NCBI GenBank assembly: GCA_018828205.1
Contig: JAHJWA010000082.1
Coordinates: 1 to 14,246, forward strand
Length of the DNA: 14,246 bases
Direction: 5' to 3'
Source: Alphaproteobacteria bacterium
GTDB lineage: Bacteria > Pseudomonadota > Alphaproteobacteria > Sphingomonadales > Sphingomonadaceae
Made by a program: the position numbers and the translations under genes. Position 1 is the first letter of the stretch. Every line of letters begins with the position of its first letter. Under the pieces are notes generated by a model that did no database searches, was not told the DNA's origin, and was given only the letters and a program-made list of their open reading frames with translations. Of the stretch, positions 1 to 5,393 are shown in pieces.

Positions 1-288
1 GCGCGCGTCGCCGCCGCCCGAGCGCGCCAGACCGCCCGCGCCGAGGCGAGCGGGGCGCGCGGCAATGCCGAGCTCGATGGCGATGCGCTGGAGCAATTCG
101 CCACTCCGGACGAGGCGGGCCGCAAGCTGCTGATGCAGGCCGCCGAGGCGATGCGGCTCTCGGCGCGCTCCTATGTGCGGATGCTGCGGGTGGCCCGCAC
201 CATCGCCGATCTGGCGGCTGCGGAAGCGGTCGGACGGATTCACGTGGCCGAAGCGCTCAGCTACCGCCGCCAACCGCCACGGGCGTGA
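1..288 (+). CDS. comM: ComM/YifB-type Mg-chelatase-like AAA+ ATPase, C-terminal part (5' truncated by window edge)
   Basis: The reading frame is open from base 1 and ends at TGA 286-288, leaving the last 95 residues of a longer protein. The stretch LSARSYVRMLRVARTIADL followed by VAEALSYR is the typical end of the C-terminal Mg-chelatase-like domain of ComM/YifB proteins. Family knowledge: ComM is a hexameric AAA+ helicase that promotes branch migration during natural transformation in some bacteria; in many others the role is unknown. The Walker motifs and N-terminal Lon-like domain lie upstream of the window, so intactness cannot be judged. The next gene starts about 12 bases downstream on the same strand. 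The family call is firm; a role in transformation here is inference. Confidence 0.85.
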   Translation, partial: ARVAAARARQTARAEASGARGNAELDGDALEQFATPDEAGRKLLMQAAEAMRLSARSYVRMLRVARTIADLAAAEAVGRIHVAEALSYRRQPPRA

Positions 289-300
289 CAGGAGACTGTG

Positions 301-735
301 TTGGGAACCATGAACCAGCGGATGAAGCAATTGGTCGTCGCCGGCGCGGCCCTGTTCCTGCTCGGTTTGATCCAGGGTGCGGCCGTTCCGTATTTCCTCA
401 ACCCACGCATGGCGTTGTCGGCGCATCTGACCGCAGTGCAGAGCGGCACGGCCATCATGGTTGCCGGTGCCGTCTGGGGCTGGACCCATCTTTCCCCCCA
501 GTGGGATTTGATCGGGCTTTGGGCGATTGTCGTCGGCATGTACGGGCTTTGGCTCGCCCTCACGCTTTCCGCAGCTACCGGCGCCAGCGATAGCCTTCCG
601 ATAGCGGGAGAAGGTCACAGCGCAGGCGCCGCCGTCGAAGCGATGGTGAGCGCCGCTGTCGCAGGGTCGAGTGCGGTTCTGGTTGCAGGGTGGGCCGTTC
701 TGACGATCGGCCTCATCCGCGGAAGGGTGAATTGA
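301..735 (+). CDS. Small integral membrane protein, hydroxylaminobenzene mutase (HabA)-like
   Basis: This is a protein of about 144 residues with four hydrophobic segments, at roughly 10-30, 44-64, 71-95 and 112-138. The second region, with NPRM, LSAHL and a following SGT, resembles the conserved part of bacterial hydroxylaminobenzene mutases (HabA/HabB), membrane enzymes that rearrange hydroxylaminobenzene to 2-aminophenol. Relatives are widespread and mostly untested, so the substrate here is unknown. The start is uncertain. AGGAG at 290-294 is best placed for TTG 301 (6-base gap); GTG 298 is too close and ATG 310 is 15 bases away. It follows the comM end closely and may be co-transcribed. 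No nitroarene reductase or ring-cleavage gene is nearby, so a catabolic role is not supported by context. Confidence 0.7.
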   Translation: MGTMNQRMKQLVVAGAALFLLGLIQGAAVPYFLNPRMALSAHLTAVQSGTAIMVAGAVWGWTHLSPQWDLIGLWAIVVGMYGLWLALTLSAATGASDSLPIAGEGHSAGAAVEAMVSAAVAGSSAVLVAGWAVLTIGLIRGRVN

Positions 736-750
736 ACGACGCTTAGCGCC

Positions 751-1101
751 TCAGTCCGCCTCGCTCATATTGAGGTTGAGCTTGACCGGTTCGTGTTCCT
801 GGTCGCCCTCGAACTTCTTGAGGAAGTCCTCGATCGGGACCGCCTGTTCTCGGTTCACCAGCGGCACGGGCTTGGTCAGTTCGAGCGCACGCTGCTCGTC
901 CGGCGTCATGCGGACATGGATGAAGGGCACCCAGACCTCGCCATATTCGGCCTTCTGATACCAGACGTCGAGGATGTCGTAGGACATCCACTGACCGTCG
1001 GGCTCCTCGAGCCTTATCCCCTCGCCGATTCGCGGGACCGCGACCGTCTTGAGCCGGAAAACCGTCTGATGGGTCTCGTTCTGGACTTCGATCTCGATCA
1101 C
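751..1101 (-). CDS. Conserved hypothetical protein, 116 residues
   Basis: I do not recognise a named family. The protein is acidic and soluble, with no signal peptide or membrane segment. It looks like a small beta-rich domain: an N-terminal IEIEVQNETHQTVFRLKTV strand pair, a centre around WMSYDILDVWYQKAEYGEVWVP, and an acidic tail. I chose GTG 1101, which gives an MIEIEVQNET start. The frame stays open upstream to TTG 1155, which would add 18 low-complexity residues; neither start has a clear Shine-Dalgarno. It is the last gene of a leftward run behind the HxlR regulator and ends 15 bases from the convergent membrane-protein gene. Function unknown; that the frame is a real gene is fairly sure from its composition and lack of competing frames. 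Confidence 0.65.
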   Translation of the reverse strand: MIEIEVQNETHQTVFRLKTVAVPRIGEGIRLEEPDGQWMSYDILDVWYQKAEYGEVWVPFIHVRMTPDEQRALELTKPVPLVNREQAVPIEDFLKKFEGDQEHEPVKLNLNMSEAD

Positions 1102-1210
1102 GACTGCGCCGATTCCCGTTGAGCGGTGGTGCCTGGGATCGGTCACTGCCAGCAACGTGTTGAAATCGTTTTAACGGTGACGTCATGCAGGCCTCGACGG
1201 CTCGGCGCGG

Positions 1211-1465
1211 CTAATCGCTCCCTGCGCTATAGGGGGTATTGCGCAGGAGATGGCGGTTGTAGTCGGGCGCGCCGTCGGTCCACCACACCGGGCCGCGTTC
1301 GCCAAGTGCGAGCTTTGCGGCATGGACGCTGGCTCGGGCCGCGGTCTCGGCTTGGGCGTCACCGCTGCGCCTGGCCTGTGCGATCGCGCGGCGCGCATCC
1401 ATGAGGCCACGAACCAGCGAGTCGCGCTCCCTTTCAGGGAGATCGGGATTGGCAGCCCGCCACAA
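1211..1465 (-). CDS. Conserved hypothetical protein; true start unclear, probably upstream
   Basis: From TTG 1465 this encodes 84 residues, rich in Arg and Ala, with a central helical segment (RGLMDARRAIAQARRSGD) and a C-terminal block GPVWWTDGAPDYNRHLLRN that looks strongly conserved in sphingomonads (from memory, not searched). TTG 1465 has no Shine-Dalgarno. Protein-like sequence continues upstream in frame (TPDGRYIIVRGR), with no ATG, GTG or TTG before it runs into the regulator gene. The only boundary codon is CTG 1535-1537, which overlaps the regulator stop as CTGA and would give 108 residues. The gene sits directly behind the HxlR regulator and is probably co-transcribed. No function can be assigned: no signal peptide, no metal motif, no membrane segment. 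Confidence 0.65.
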   Translation of the reverse strand: MWRAANPDLPERERDSLVRGLMDARRAIAQARRSGDAQAETAARASVHAAKLALGERGPVWWTDGAPDYNRHLLRNTPYSAGSD

Positions 1466-1533
1466 TCGTCCGCGGACGATGATATAGCGGCCATCGGGCG
1501 TGTGCTCGACCGCGGCGGGAGCGGCGTCCTCGC

Positions 1534-2079
1534 TCAGGCCGCTTCGCGCGGGCCCGCGCGCTTGACGAATTCGAGCGTCAGCGCGCTTTTTCCTTCCTCG
1601 GCCTTGCTGCCATCGGCGCGGATTCCGCGCTGCGCGCGATCGATCAGCGCGAGATCCTTGGGCCCCAGGATCCGGCCGTCATGCGAGAGGATCGAGACCG
1701 GCCCGATCGGCAGGCGGTCGCGTTCGTCGACCAGCACCGGGTTTTCGGAGACTTCATCGCCGTATTTCTGCCCCCACTGGCGCAGCGCGATCATCGCCGG
1801 GAGCAGGTCCAGCCCCTTGTCGGTGAGACGGTATTCGATCTTGCGGCGGTCCTCGGCCATCGGCTTGCGCGCCAGAATGCCGTGTTCGACGAGCTTTGCC
1901 AGCCTGTTCGAAAGAATGTTGCGCGCGATGCCGAGTTCGGTAAGGAACTCCTCGAAGTGGTGCAGCCCGTTGAAACCGGCGCGCAGGATCATGAAGCTCC
2001 AGCGTTCGCCCATTACCTCCAGCGCTTGCGGAAGCCCGCATTCGGTCAGTTCGCGCAGCGGCTCTCTGATCTCGCCCAT
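1534..2079 (-). CDS. HxlR-family winged-helix transcriptional regulator
   Basis: This is a 181-residue DNA-binding protein. Residues about 14-105 form the HxlR-type winged helix, with signature pieces ALEVMGERWSFMILR (19-33), RNILSNRLAKLVEHGIL (53-69) and wing RRKIEYRLTDKG (78-89). Beyond it is a tail of about 75 residues, longer than in minimal HxlR proteins of about 110 residues. A single cysteine, Cys14, lies just before the first winged-helix segment, where redox-sensing relatives such as HypR and YodB carry their sensor cysteine. ATG 2079 is chosen because AAAGGA lies 5 bases upstream; an in-frame extension to 2127 lacks a ribosome site. It is divergent from the exported cysteine protein at 2270 across three operator-like repeats, which suggests autoregulation and control of that gene. 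The inducing signal is unknown. Confidence 0.9.
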   Translation of the reverse strand: MGEIREPLRELTECGLPQALEVMGERWSFMILRAGFNGLHHFEEFLTELGIARNILSNRLAKLVEHGILARKPMAEDRRKIEYRLTDKGLDLLPAMIALRQWGQKYGDEVSENPVLVDERDRLPIGPVSILSHDGRILGPKDLALIDRAQRGIRADGSKAEEGKSALTLEFVKRAGPREAA

Positions 2080-2152
2080 GAAAATCCTTTCCCGCGTTCT
2101 TCCTACCCGGAAAACGCTCGGGTGCAAATCTACCCGGTTGTCGACGATTTAC

Positions 2153-2238
2153 GTTGCAATAGGAAACCTAGTTAGCTAGGCGGTGATTCGCAACGGGTTT
2201 CAAATAGCAACCTAGTTGCAAATATGCAAACCTCGGTT
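2153..2238. promoter_or_regulatory. Three related operator-like repeats between the HxlR gene and the divergent exported-protein gene
   Basis: Three copies of a repeat of about 21 bases occur in the same orientation: 2153-2173 (GTTGCAATAGGAAACCTAG plus TT), 2197-2217 (GTTTCAAATAGCAACCTAG plus TT) and 2215-2238 (GTTGCAAATATGCAAACCT, then CGGTT). Copies 1 and 2 match at 16 of 21 positions. Each copy has GTT and AAC half sites facing each other, as expected for a dimeric winged-helix protein. Further symmetry includes CCTAG-TTAG-CTAGG at 2167-2180 and GCAAC-CTA-GTTGC at 2207-2219. Copy 3 overlaps the likely -35 box of the rightward gene, so binding there should repress. That the neighbouring HxlR protein binds is inference. 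Confidence 0.6.
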
Positions 2239-2244
2239 GATAAA
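2216..2244 (+). promoter_or_regulatory. Likely sigma70-type promoter of the exported cysteine protein
   Basis: TTGCAA (2216-2221) and GATAAA (2239-2244) are separated by 17 bases, which predicts a transcription start near 2251 and a leader of about 19 bases before ATG 2270. The -35 hexamer lies inside operator copy 3. Assigned by eye from spacing and similarity to TTGACA/TATAAT. Confidence 0.45.
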
Positions 2245-2269
2245 AACGCAAGTTCGAAGGACTCTCCCA

Positions 2270-2607
2270 TGACGCTCTCCCTCCCCCGCATCGCCAATCT
2301 TTCCGCCATCGCGCTGGGTCTCGGCTACACCGCGCTGACCTTCGGCACCGCTCTGGCACCGACCCCCGCCACCGCCTCCAGTGGTGCCTTCTACACCGCG
2401 CAGCTGGCCGCCCCGGCCAGCGAAAGCCGCGCCATCGCGGGCGGTGTCGCCTGGTCCTGCCAGGGCACCACCTGCGTTGCCAACAAGGGCACCAGCCGCC
2501 CGCTGCGCGTGTGCCGCGAACTGCAGCGCGAAGTGGGCGAAGTGACCGCCTTCTCCGCCAATGGCGAAGCGCTCGAAGCCGAAGATCTGGCGCGCTGCAA
2601 CGGCTGA
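2270..2607 (+). CDS. CC_3452-family exported small protein with four cysteines
   Basis: The 112-residue precursor has an N-terminal hydrophobic signal region (about 8-30) and a probable signal-peptidase site after the ATA motif near residue 36, so the mature protein should be periplasmic. The mature part resembles the alphaproteobacterial CC_3452 family (AGGVAWSCQGTTCVA, then SRPLRVCREL and LEAEDLARCNG). It carries four cysteines at 64, 69, 82 and 110, enough for two disulfides. Function is unknown for the family. ATG 2270 is chosen because GAAGGA at 2256-2261 lies 8 bases upstream; an in-frame ATG at 2224 lies within the operator and has no ribosome site. It is transcribed alone, away from the HxlR regulator, and closed by a strong terminator. 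Confidence 0.8.
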
Positions 2608-2650
2608 TCGGAATCGACCTCCCCCACCCCTCTCCATCGGGTGGCTGACT

Positions 2651-2693
2651 GCCCCGGCCGCGCCTGTCCCACAGGCGGCCGGGGCTTTCTTTT
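2651..2693 (+). terminator. Rho-independent terminator of the CC_3452-family gene
   Basis: An 11-bp perfect GC stem (GCCCCGGCCGC at 2651-2661 with GCGGCCGGGGC at 2675-2685), a 13-base loop and a T-rich tail TTTCTTTT at 2686-2693. It stands 43 bases after the stop codon. On the other strand it follows the HAD gene stop at once, but without a T tract, so it would act there weakly if at all. Confidence 0.85.
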
Positions 2694-2694
2694 G

Positions 2695-3300
2695 TCAGGC
2701 CAGCAGACCGCGCCGCTCGAGATCGCCGCGCAGCGTCGGCGCATCGACGAAATGATGCACCTGCCAGCCGCAATCGCTTGCGCTGTCGATATTGGCGCGA
2801 TTGTCATCGATGAACAGCATGGCTTGCGGCGCGTGGCCGAAACGCTCGGCGGCGAGCGCGAAGAGCGCTGGAGCGGGCTTCGCCAGCCGCTCCTTGCCCG
2901 AGACCACGATTGCGCGGAACAGGTCGAACACCGGCTGGGTCGGGCGGAACCCGTCCCAGAACTCGTCGCCGAAATTGGTGATCGCGTAGAGCGGCGTGCC
3001 GCGCTGGTGGAGTTCCTCGACGATCGCCAGGCTGCCCGGTACCGGGCCGGGAATGGTCTCGTTGAAACGCGTGGCATAGGCCCGGATCAGATCCGCGTGA
3101 TCGGGGAACAGCGCGATCCGCTCGGGCACCATCTCGGCCAGCGGACGCCCGGCATCGTGTTCGAAATGCCATTGCTCGGTGACGACCTCGGCGAGCACGA
3201 AATCGAGCTCGGCCGGATCGTCGACCAGCTTCTCGAACAGCGCGCGCAGCTGCCACTGGAACAGCACCCGCCCGACATCGAACACCACTGCCTCGACCAT
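2695..3300 (-). CDS. HAD-superfamily (subfamily IA) phosphatase, YihX-like
   Basis: This is a 201-residue soluble hydrolase with all four HAD motifs: nucleophile Asp8 in VVFDVGRVL, Thr108 in YAITNF, Lys141 in KPAPALF and Asp165-Asp166 in MLFIDDNRANID. The position two after the nucleophile is Gly10 rather than the usual Asp. This is also seen in YihX, a phosphatase acting on alpha-D-glucose 1-phosphate, and its relatives; dehalogenases and epoxide-hydrolase HAD domains also vary here. ATG 3300 follows GGAGGA at good spacing. It lies 93 bases after rpmJ on the same strand, with two hairpins between, so transcription may be partly uncoupled. Sugar-phosphate activity is a family-based guess, mildly supported by galE two genes upstream. 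Confidence 0.85.
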   Translation of the reverse strand: MVEAVVFDVGRVLFQWQLRALFEKLVDDPAELDFVLAEVVTEQWHFEHDAGRPLAEMVPERIALFPDHADLIRAYATRFNETIPGPVPGSLAIVEELHQRGTPLYAITNFGDEFWDGFRPTQPVFDLFRAIVVSGKERLAKPAPALFALAAERFGHAPQAMLFIDDNRANIDSASDCGWQVHHFVDAPTLRGDLERRGLLA

Positions 3301-3320
3301 GCCATCCTCCGAAACGGAAG

Positions 3321-3352
3321 CGGCCCGCGCTTCCACGTGGGAAGCCGGGCCG
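3321..3352 (-). terminator. GC-rich hairpin between rpmJ and the HAD gene (possible attenuating terminator)
   Basis: CGGCCCG (3321-3327) pairs with CGGGCCG (3346-3352), and GCTTCC (3329-3334) with GGAAGC (3340-3345), with one bulged base and a 5-base loop. On the minus strand it is followed by CTTCCGTTTC, which has no real T run, so read-through into the HAD gene is likely. Confidence 0.35.
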
Positions 3353-3368
3353 TTCACCTCACCATCGT

Positions 3369-3387
3369 CCGCGGCGAATCGCCGCGG
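3369..3387 (-). other. Perfect 8-bp hairpin just after the rpmJ stop codon
   Basis: CCGCGGCG (3369-3376) and CGCCGCGG (3380-3387) form a perfect stem with a 3-base loop, starting 6 bases after the rpmJ stop. There is no T tract. It may protect the 3' end of the short rpmJ message, or be a Rho-assisted stop with the next hairpin. Role inferred. Confidence 0.4.
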
Positions 3388-3393
3388 CGCCAA

Positions 3394-3519
3394 TCAGCCC
3401 TGGCGGGCCTTGAAGCGACGGTTGGTCTTGTTGATCACATAGGTCCGCCCACGACGACGGATCACGCGGCAGTCGCGGTGACGGTTCTTGAGCGACTTGA
3501 GGCTGTTGCGGATTTTCAT
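3394..3519 (-). CDS. rpmJ: 50S ribosomal protein L36, 41-residue form
   Basis: Encodes 41 residues beginning MKIRNSLKSLKNRHRDCRV and ending FKARQG, the recognisable bacterial L36, a small basic protein bound to 23S rRNA in the large subunit. Of the four zinc-ligand positions of zinc-type L36, only the Cys at residue 17 remains, so this is the zinc-independent form usual in proteobacteria as a stand-alone gene. The start is ATG 3519, with a modest GGAA 7 bases upstream. It has its own likely promoter at 3588-3616 directly behind galE, and a hairpin in the leader. The HAD phosphatase gene follows on the same strand. Confidence 0.97.
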   Translation of the reverse strand: MKIRNSLKSLKNRHRDCRVIRRRGRTYVINKTNRRFKARQG

Positions 3520-3545
3520 GACGGGTTCCGTATGACAAATAAATA

Positions 3546-3571
3546 CGCGCCGGAGATGAGGCTCCGACGCG
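3546..3571 (-). other. Hairpin in the rpmJ leader
   Basis: CGCG-C-CGGAG (3546-3555) pairs with CTCCG-A-CGCG (3562-3571), giving nine base pairs with one mismatch and a 6-base loop. On the minus strand it lies about 50 bases after the galE stop and 27 bases before the rpmJ start, followed by a T-rich stretch (TATTTATTTGT). It could be a weak galE terminator or a leader element of rpmJ; the sequence alone does not decide. Confidence 0.45.
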
Positions 3572-3587
3572 CGGATTTCAAGCGCGG

Positions 3588-3616
3588 CGGTTAGCGACGG
3601 GGCCGAGTCGGGTCAA
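3588..3616 (-). promoter_or_regulatory. Likely rpmJ promoter
   Basis: On the minus strand, TTGACC (3616-3611) and TAACCG (3593-3588) are separated by exactly 17 bases. The -35 box starts 3 bases after the galE stop codon. Predicted transcription starts near 3581, giving an rpmJ leader of about 60 bases that contains the 3546-3571 hairpin. Confidence 0.45.
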
Positions 3617-3619
3617 GCA

Positions 3620-4657
3620 CTACCTGCCCGGCGCGAACGGTGCGTTGCCTTCGCCGCTCCCTTGCTCCAGTCGGCGCTCCCAGTCCAGAGCATGCGCCAC
3701 GATCGTGTCGAGGTCGGCATAAAGCGGCTCCCATGACAACGTCGCGCTGAGGCGGGAGGAATCGGCGATCAGCGCCGCCGGATCGCCCGCGCGCCGCGAC
3801 TGCATTACCCGCTCGATCCGTCCGCCGCTCGCCCGGTCGACCGCGTCGAGCACCTCGAGCACCGAGAAGCCGCGCCCATAGCCGCAGTTCATCGTCAGCG
3901 AGCGCCCGGGCTGCGCCGCCAGCGCCGCCAGCGCCAGCACATGCGCAGCCGCCAGATCGCTGACATGGATATAGTCGCGCACCCCGGTGCCGTCGGGCGT
4001 GTCGTAGTCGCTGCCATAGACCGCGACCCGCTCGCGTTTGCCAAGCGCCGCTTCGCAGGCGACCTTGATCAGATGCGTCGCCCCCGTGGTCGATTGCCCG
4101 ATGCGGCGCTGCGGATCGGCACCCGCGACATTGAAATAGCGCAGCACGCAGACGTCGAGCCCGTGCGCCGCGCTGGTATCGGCGAGCATCTGCTCGGTCA
4201 TCAGCTTGGACCAGCCATAGGGGTTGATCGGCTGACGCGGCGTGTCCTCGGTCACGGTGGTGTGTTCCGGCATGCCATAGACCGCCGCGGTCGAGCTGAA
4301 GATGAAGCGCGGCACGCCCGCGCGCACCGCCGCCGCGATCAGCGCCCGGCTTCGGCCGGTGTTGTTGTCGTAATAGGCGAGCGGGTCGGCGACCGATTCG
4401 GGCACCACCACGGAGCCGGCGAAATGCATGATCGCCTCGATCTCCTGCTCGTTGAAAATCCGATCGAGCAAGGCGCCGTCGCCGATATCGCCCTCATAGA
4501 ACGGCACCCCGTGGGGCACAGCATGGCGAAAACCGGTCGAGAGATCGTCGAGCACCGTCACCGGCCAGCCGGCATCGACCAGCGCAAGCACCGCATGGCT
4601 GCCGATATAGCCCGCCCCGCCGGTGACCAGCACCGGCCCTTTTCCGCCTGCGTCCAT
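3620..4657 (-). CDS. galE: UDP-glucose 4-epimerase
   Basis: This is a 345-residue cytosolic enzyme of the extended short-chain dehydrogenase superfamily that interconverts UDP-glucose and UDP-galactose, feeding the Leloir pathway and polysaccharide or LPS precursors. The NAD-binding Rossmann motif is GGAGYIGSH (13-21). Catalytic residues are visible as SST (121-123) and YGWSK (Tyr147, Lys151), and the RYFNVAGADP segment follows. Length is normal for GalE (about 330-345). ATG 4657 is used because GGAG lies 6 bases upstream; an upstream in-frame extension to 4741 adds 28 non-conserved residues. It is divergent from the lipoprotein gene; no other galactose-pathway gene is adjacent, so a role in surface polysaccharide is as likely as galactose catabolism. 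Confidence 0.93.
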   Translation of the reverse strand: MDAGGKGPVLVTGGAGYIGSHAVLALVDAGWPVTVLDDLSTGFRHAVPHGVPFYEGDIGDGALLDRIFNEQEIEAIMHFAGSVVVPESVADPLAYYDNNTGRSRALIAAAVRAGVPRFIFSSTAAVYGMPEHTTVTEDTPRQPINPYGWSKLMTEQMLADTSAAHGLDVCVLRYFNVAGADPQRRIGQSTTGATHLIKVACEAALGKRERVAVYGSDYDTPDGTGVRDYIHVSDLAAAHVLALAALAAQPGRSLTMNCGYGRGFSVLEVLDAVDRASGGRIERVMQSRRAGDPAALIADSSRLSATLSWEPLYADLDTIVAHALDWERRLEQGSGEGNAPFAPGR

Positions 4658-4684
4658 ACTTGCTCCGCTACCAGCATCGTCTTC

Positions 4685-4697
4685 GCGCTTGAAGCGC
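4685..4697. repeat. Short palindrome in the galE/lipoprotein divergent spacer
   Basis: GCGCTT-G-AAGCGC, two 6-base arms around one base, inside the 139-base spacer 4658-4796. It may be an operator, but sits in a GC-rich context where such symmetry is common. I found no convincing promoter pair for either gene in this spacer. Confidence 0.3.
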
Positions 4698-4796
4698 CGC
4701 GGCAAAGCGAGCGCGCGCTCCGGCACCGCTTTGCCATCCAAACGTTAGCCAAAGACCAATATCCCGTTCTGCATGAAACTGCACTGGAGTCGTCCC

Positions 4797-5393
4797 ATGA
4801 TCCGTCGCACCCTTTCCGTCGCCGCGCTTGCCCTCTCGCTCGCCGCCTGCGCCACCGCTCCGGGCCCGGTCGAGGTCACCCGTTTCGTGGCCCCGACCGC
4901 CAGCACTCAGCTCGCGCAGGGTCCGATCTTCGTCCAGAGCGCGGCCGGCGAGGACAATCTCGAGCTGGCGCCCTACAAAGCCGCGGTCGCCGCCGAACTG
5001 GTCCGCCAGGGCTATCGCGAAAGCGCGCGTGCCGGCGCCGGGCAGATCGCCGAGGTCCGCCTCGAGCGCTACCGCCTGGGCAGCGATGGCGGGCGCAACC
5101 CGGTGAGCGTGGGTGTCGGCGGTTCGACCGGCAGCTACGGGTCGGGCGTTGGCCTCGGGGTCGGGATCAATCTGGGCGGCGGTTCGCGCAACCAGCTCGG
5201 CACCGAGATGCGCGTCGTCATCCGCGATGCCGCCAGTTCGCAGGTCCTGTGGGAAGGCCGCGCCGATTTCGCGGTGGCCGAAAACTCCGCCCTTGCGGAT
5301 CGTGTCGCCAACGCACAGACGGTCGCCGCCGCGCTGTTCAGCGAATTTCCCGGCAACAATGGCGAAACCGTTCAAGTAGAGGTAGCAGAGTGA
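4797..5393 (+). CDS. DUF4136-type outer-membrane-targeted lipoprotein
   Basis: The 198-residue precursor has an N-terminal signal (basic MIRR, hydrophobic core, lipobox LAAC) with the lipidated Cys at position 18. The residues after Cys18 (ATAPG) lack Asp at +2, consistent with sorting to the outer membrane by the Lol system. The mature part (FVAP...IFVQSAAG...LELAPYKAAVAAELVRQGY) fits the DUF4136 domain. A glycine-rich strip covers about 96-131. Function is unknown for the family. ATG 4797 is preferred over ATG 4773, since GGAG lies 7 bases upstream and the lipobox is then at normal distance. Its TGA overlaps the GTG start of the M14 peptidase gene (GTGA), implying translational coupling. 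Confidence 0.85.
   Translation: MIRRTLSVAALALSLAACATAPGPVEVTRFVAPTASTQLAQGPIFVQSAAGEDNLELAPYKAAVAAELVRQGYRESARAGAGQIAEVRLERYRLGSDGGRNPVSVGVGGSTGSYGSGVGLGVGINLGGGSRNQLGTEMRVVIRDAASSQVLWEGRADFAVAENSALADRVANAQTVAAALFSEFPGNNGETVQVEVAE

Noticed and set aside
1176..1184. TGACGTCA palindrome near 1177-1184 with nearby CGTTTTAACG as a possible operator
   Set aside because: Both are short, common by chance, and are not positioned with a convincing promoter for the gene ending at 751.
1250..2179. 309-codon plus-strand open frame opposite the HxlR gene and its downstream gene
   Set aside because: The translation is Ser/Arg-rich and lacks conserved motifs, while the minus strand carries a clear HxlR protein with a good ribosome site.
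3941..5389. Very long open frame on the plus strand running through galE and the lipoprotein gene into the M14 peptidase gene
   Set aside because: The part before 5390 is antisense to galE and out of frame with the lipoprotein gene. Its translation is Arg/Asp/His-rich with no domain, and the peptidase start at GTG 5390 is well supported. Long antisense frames are normal at this GC content.
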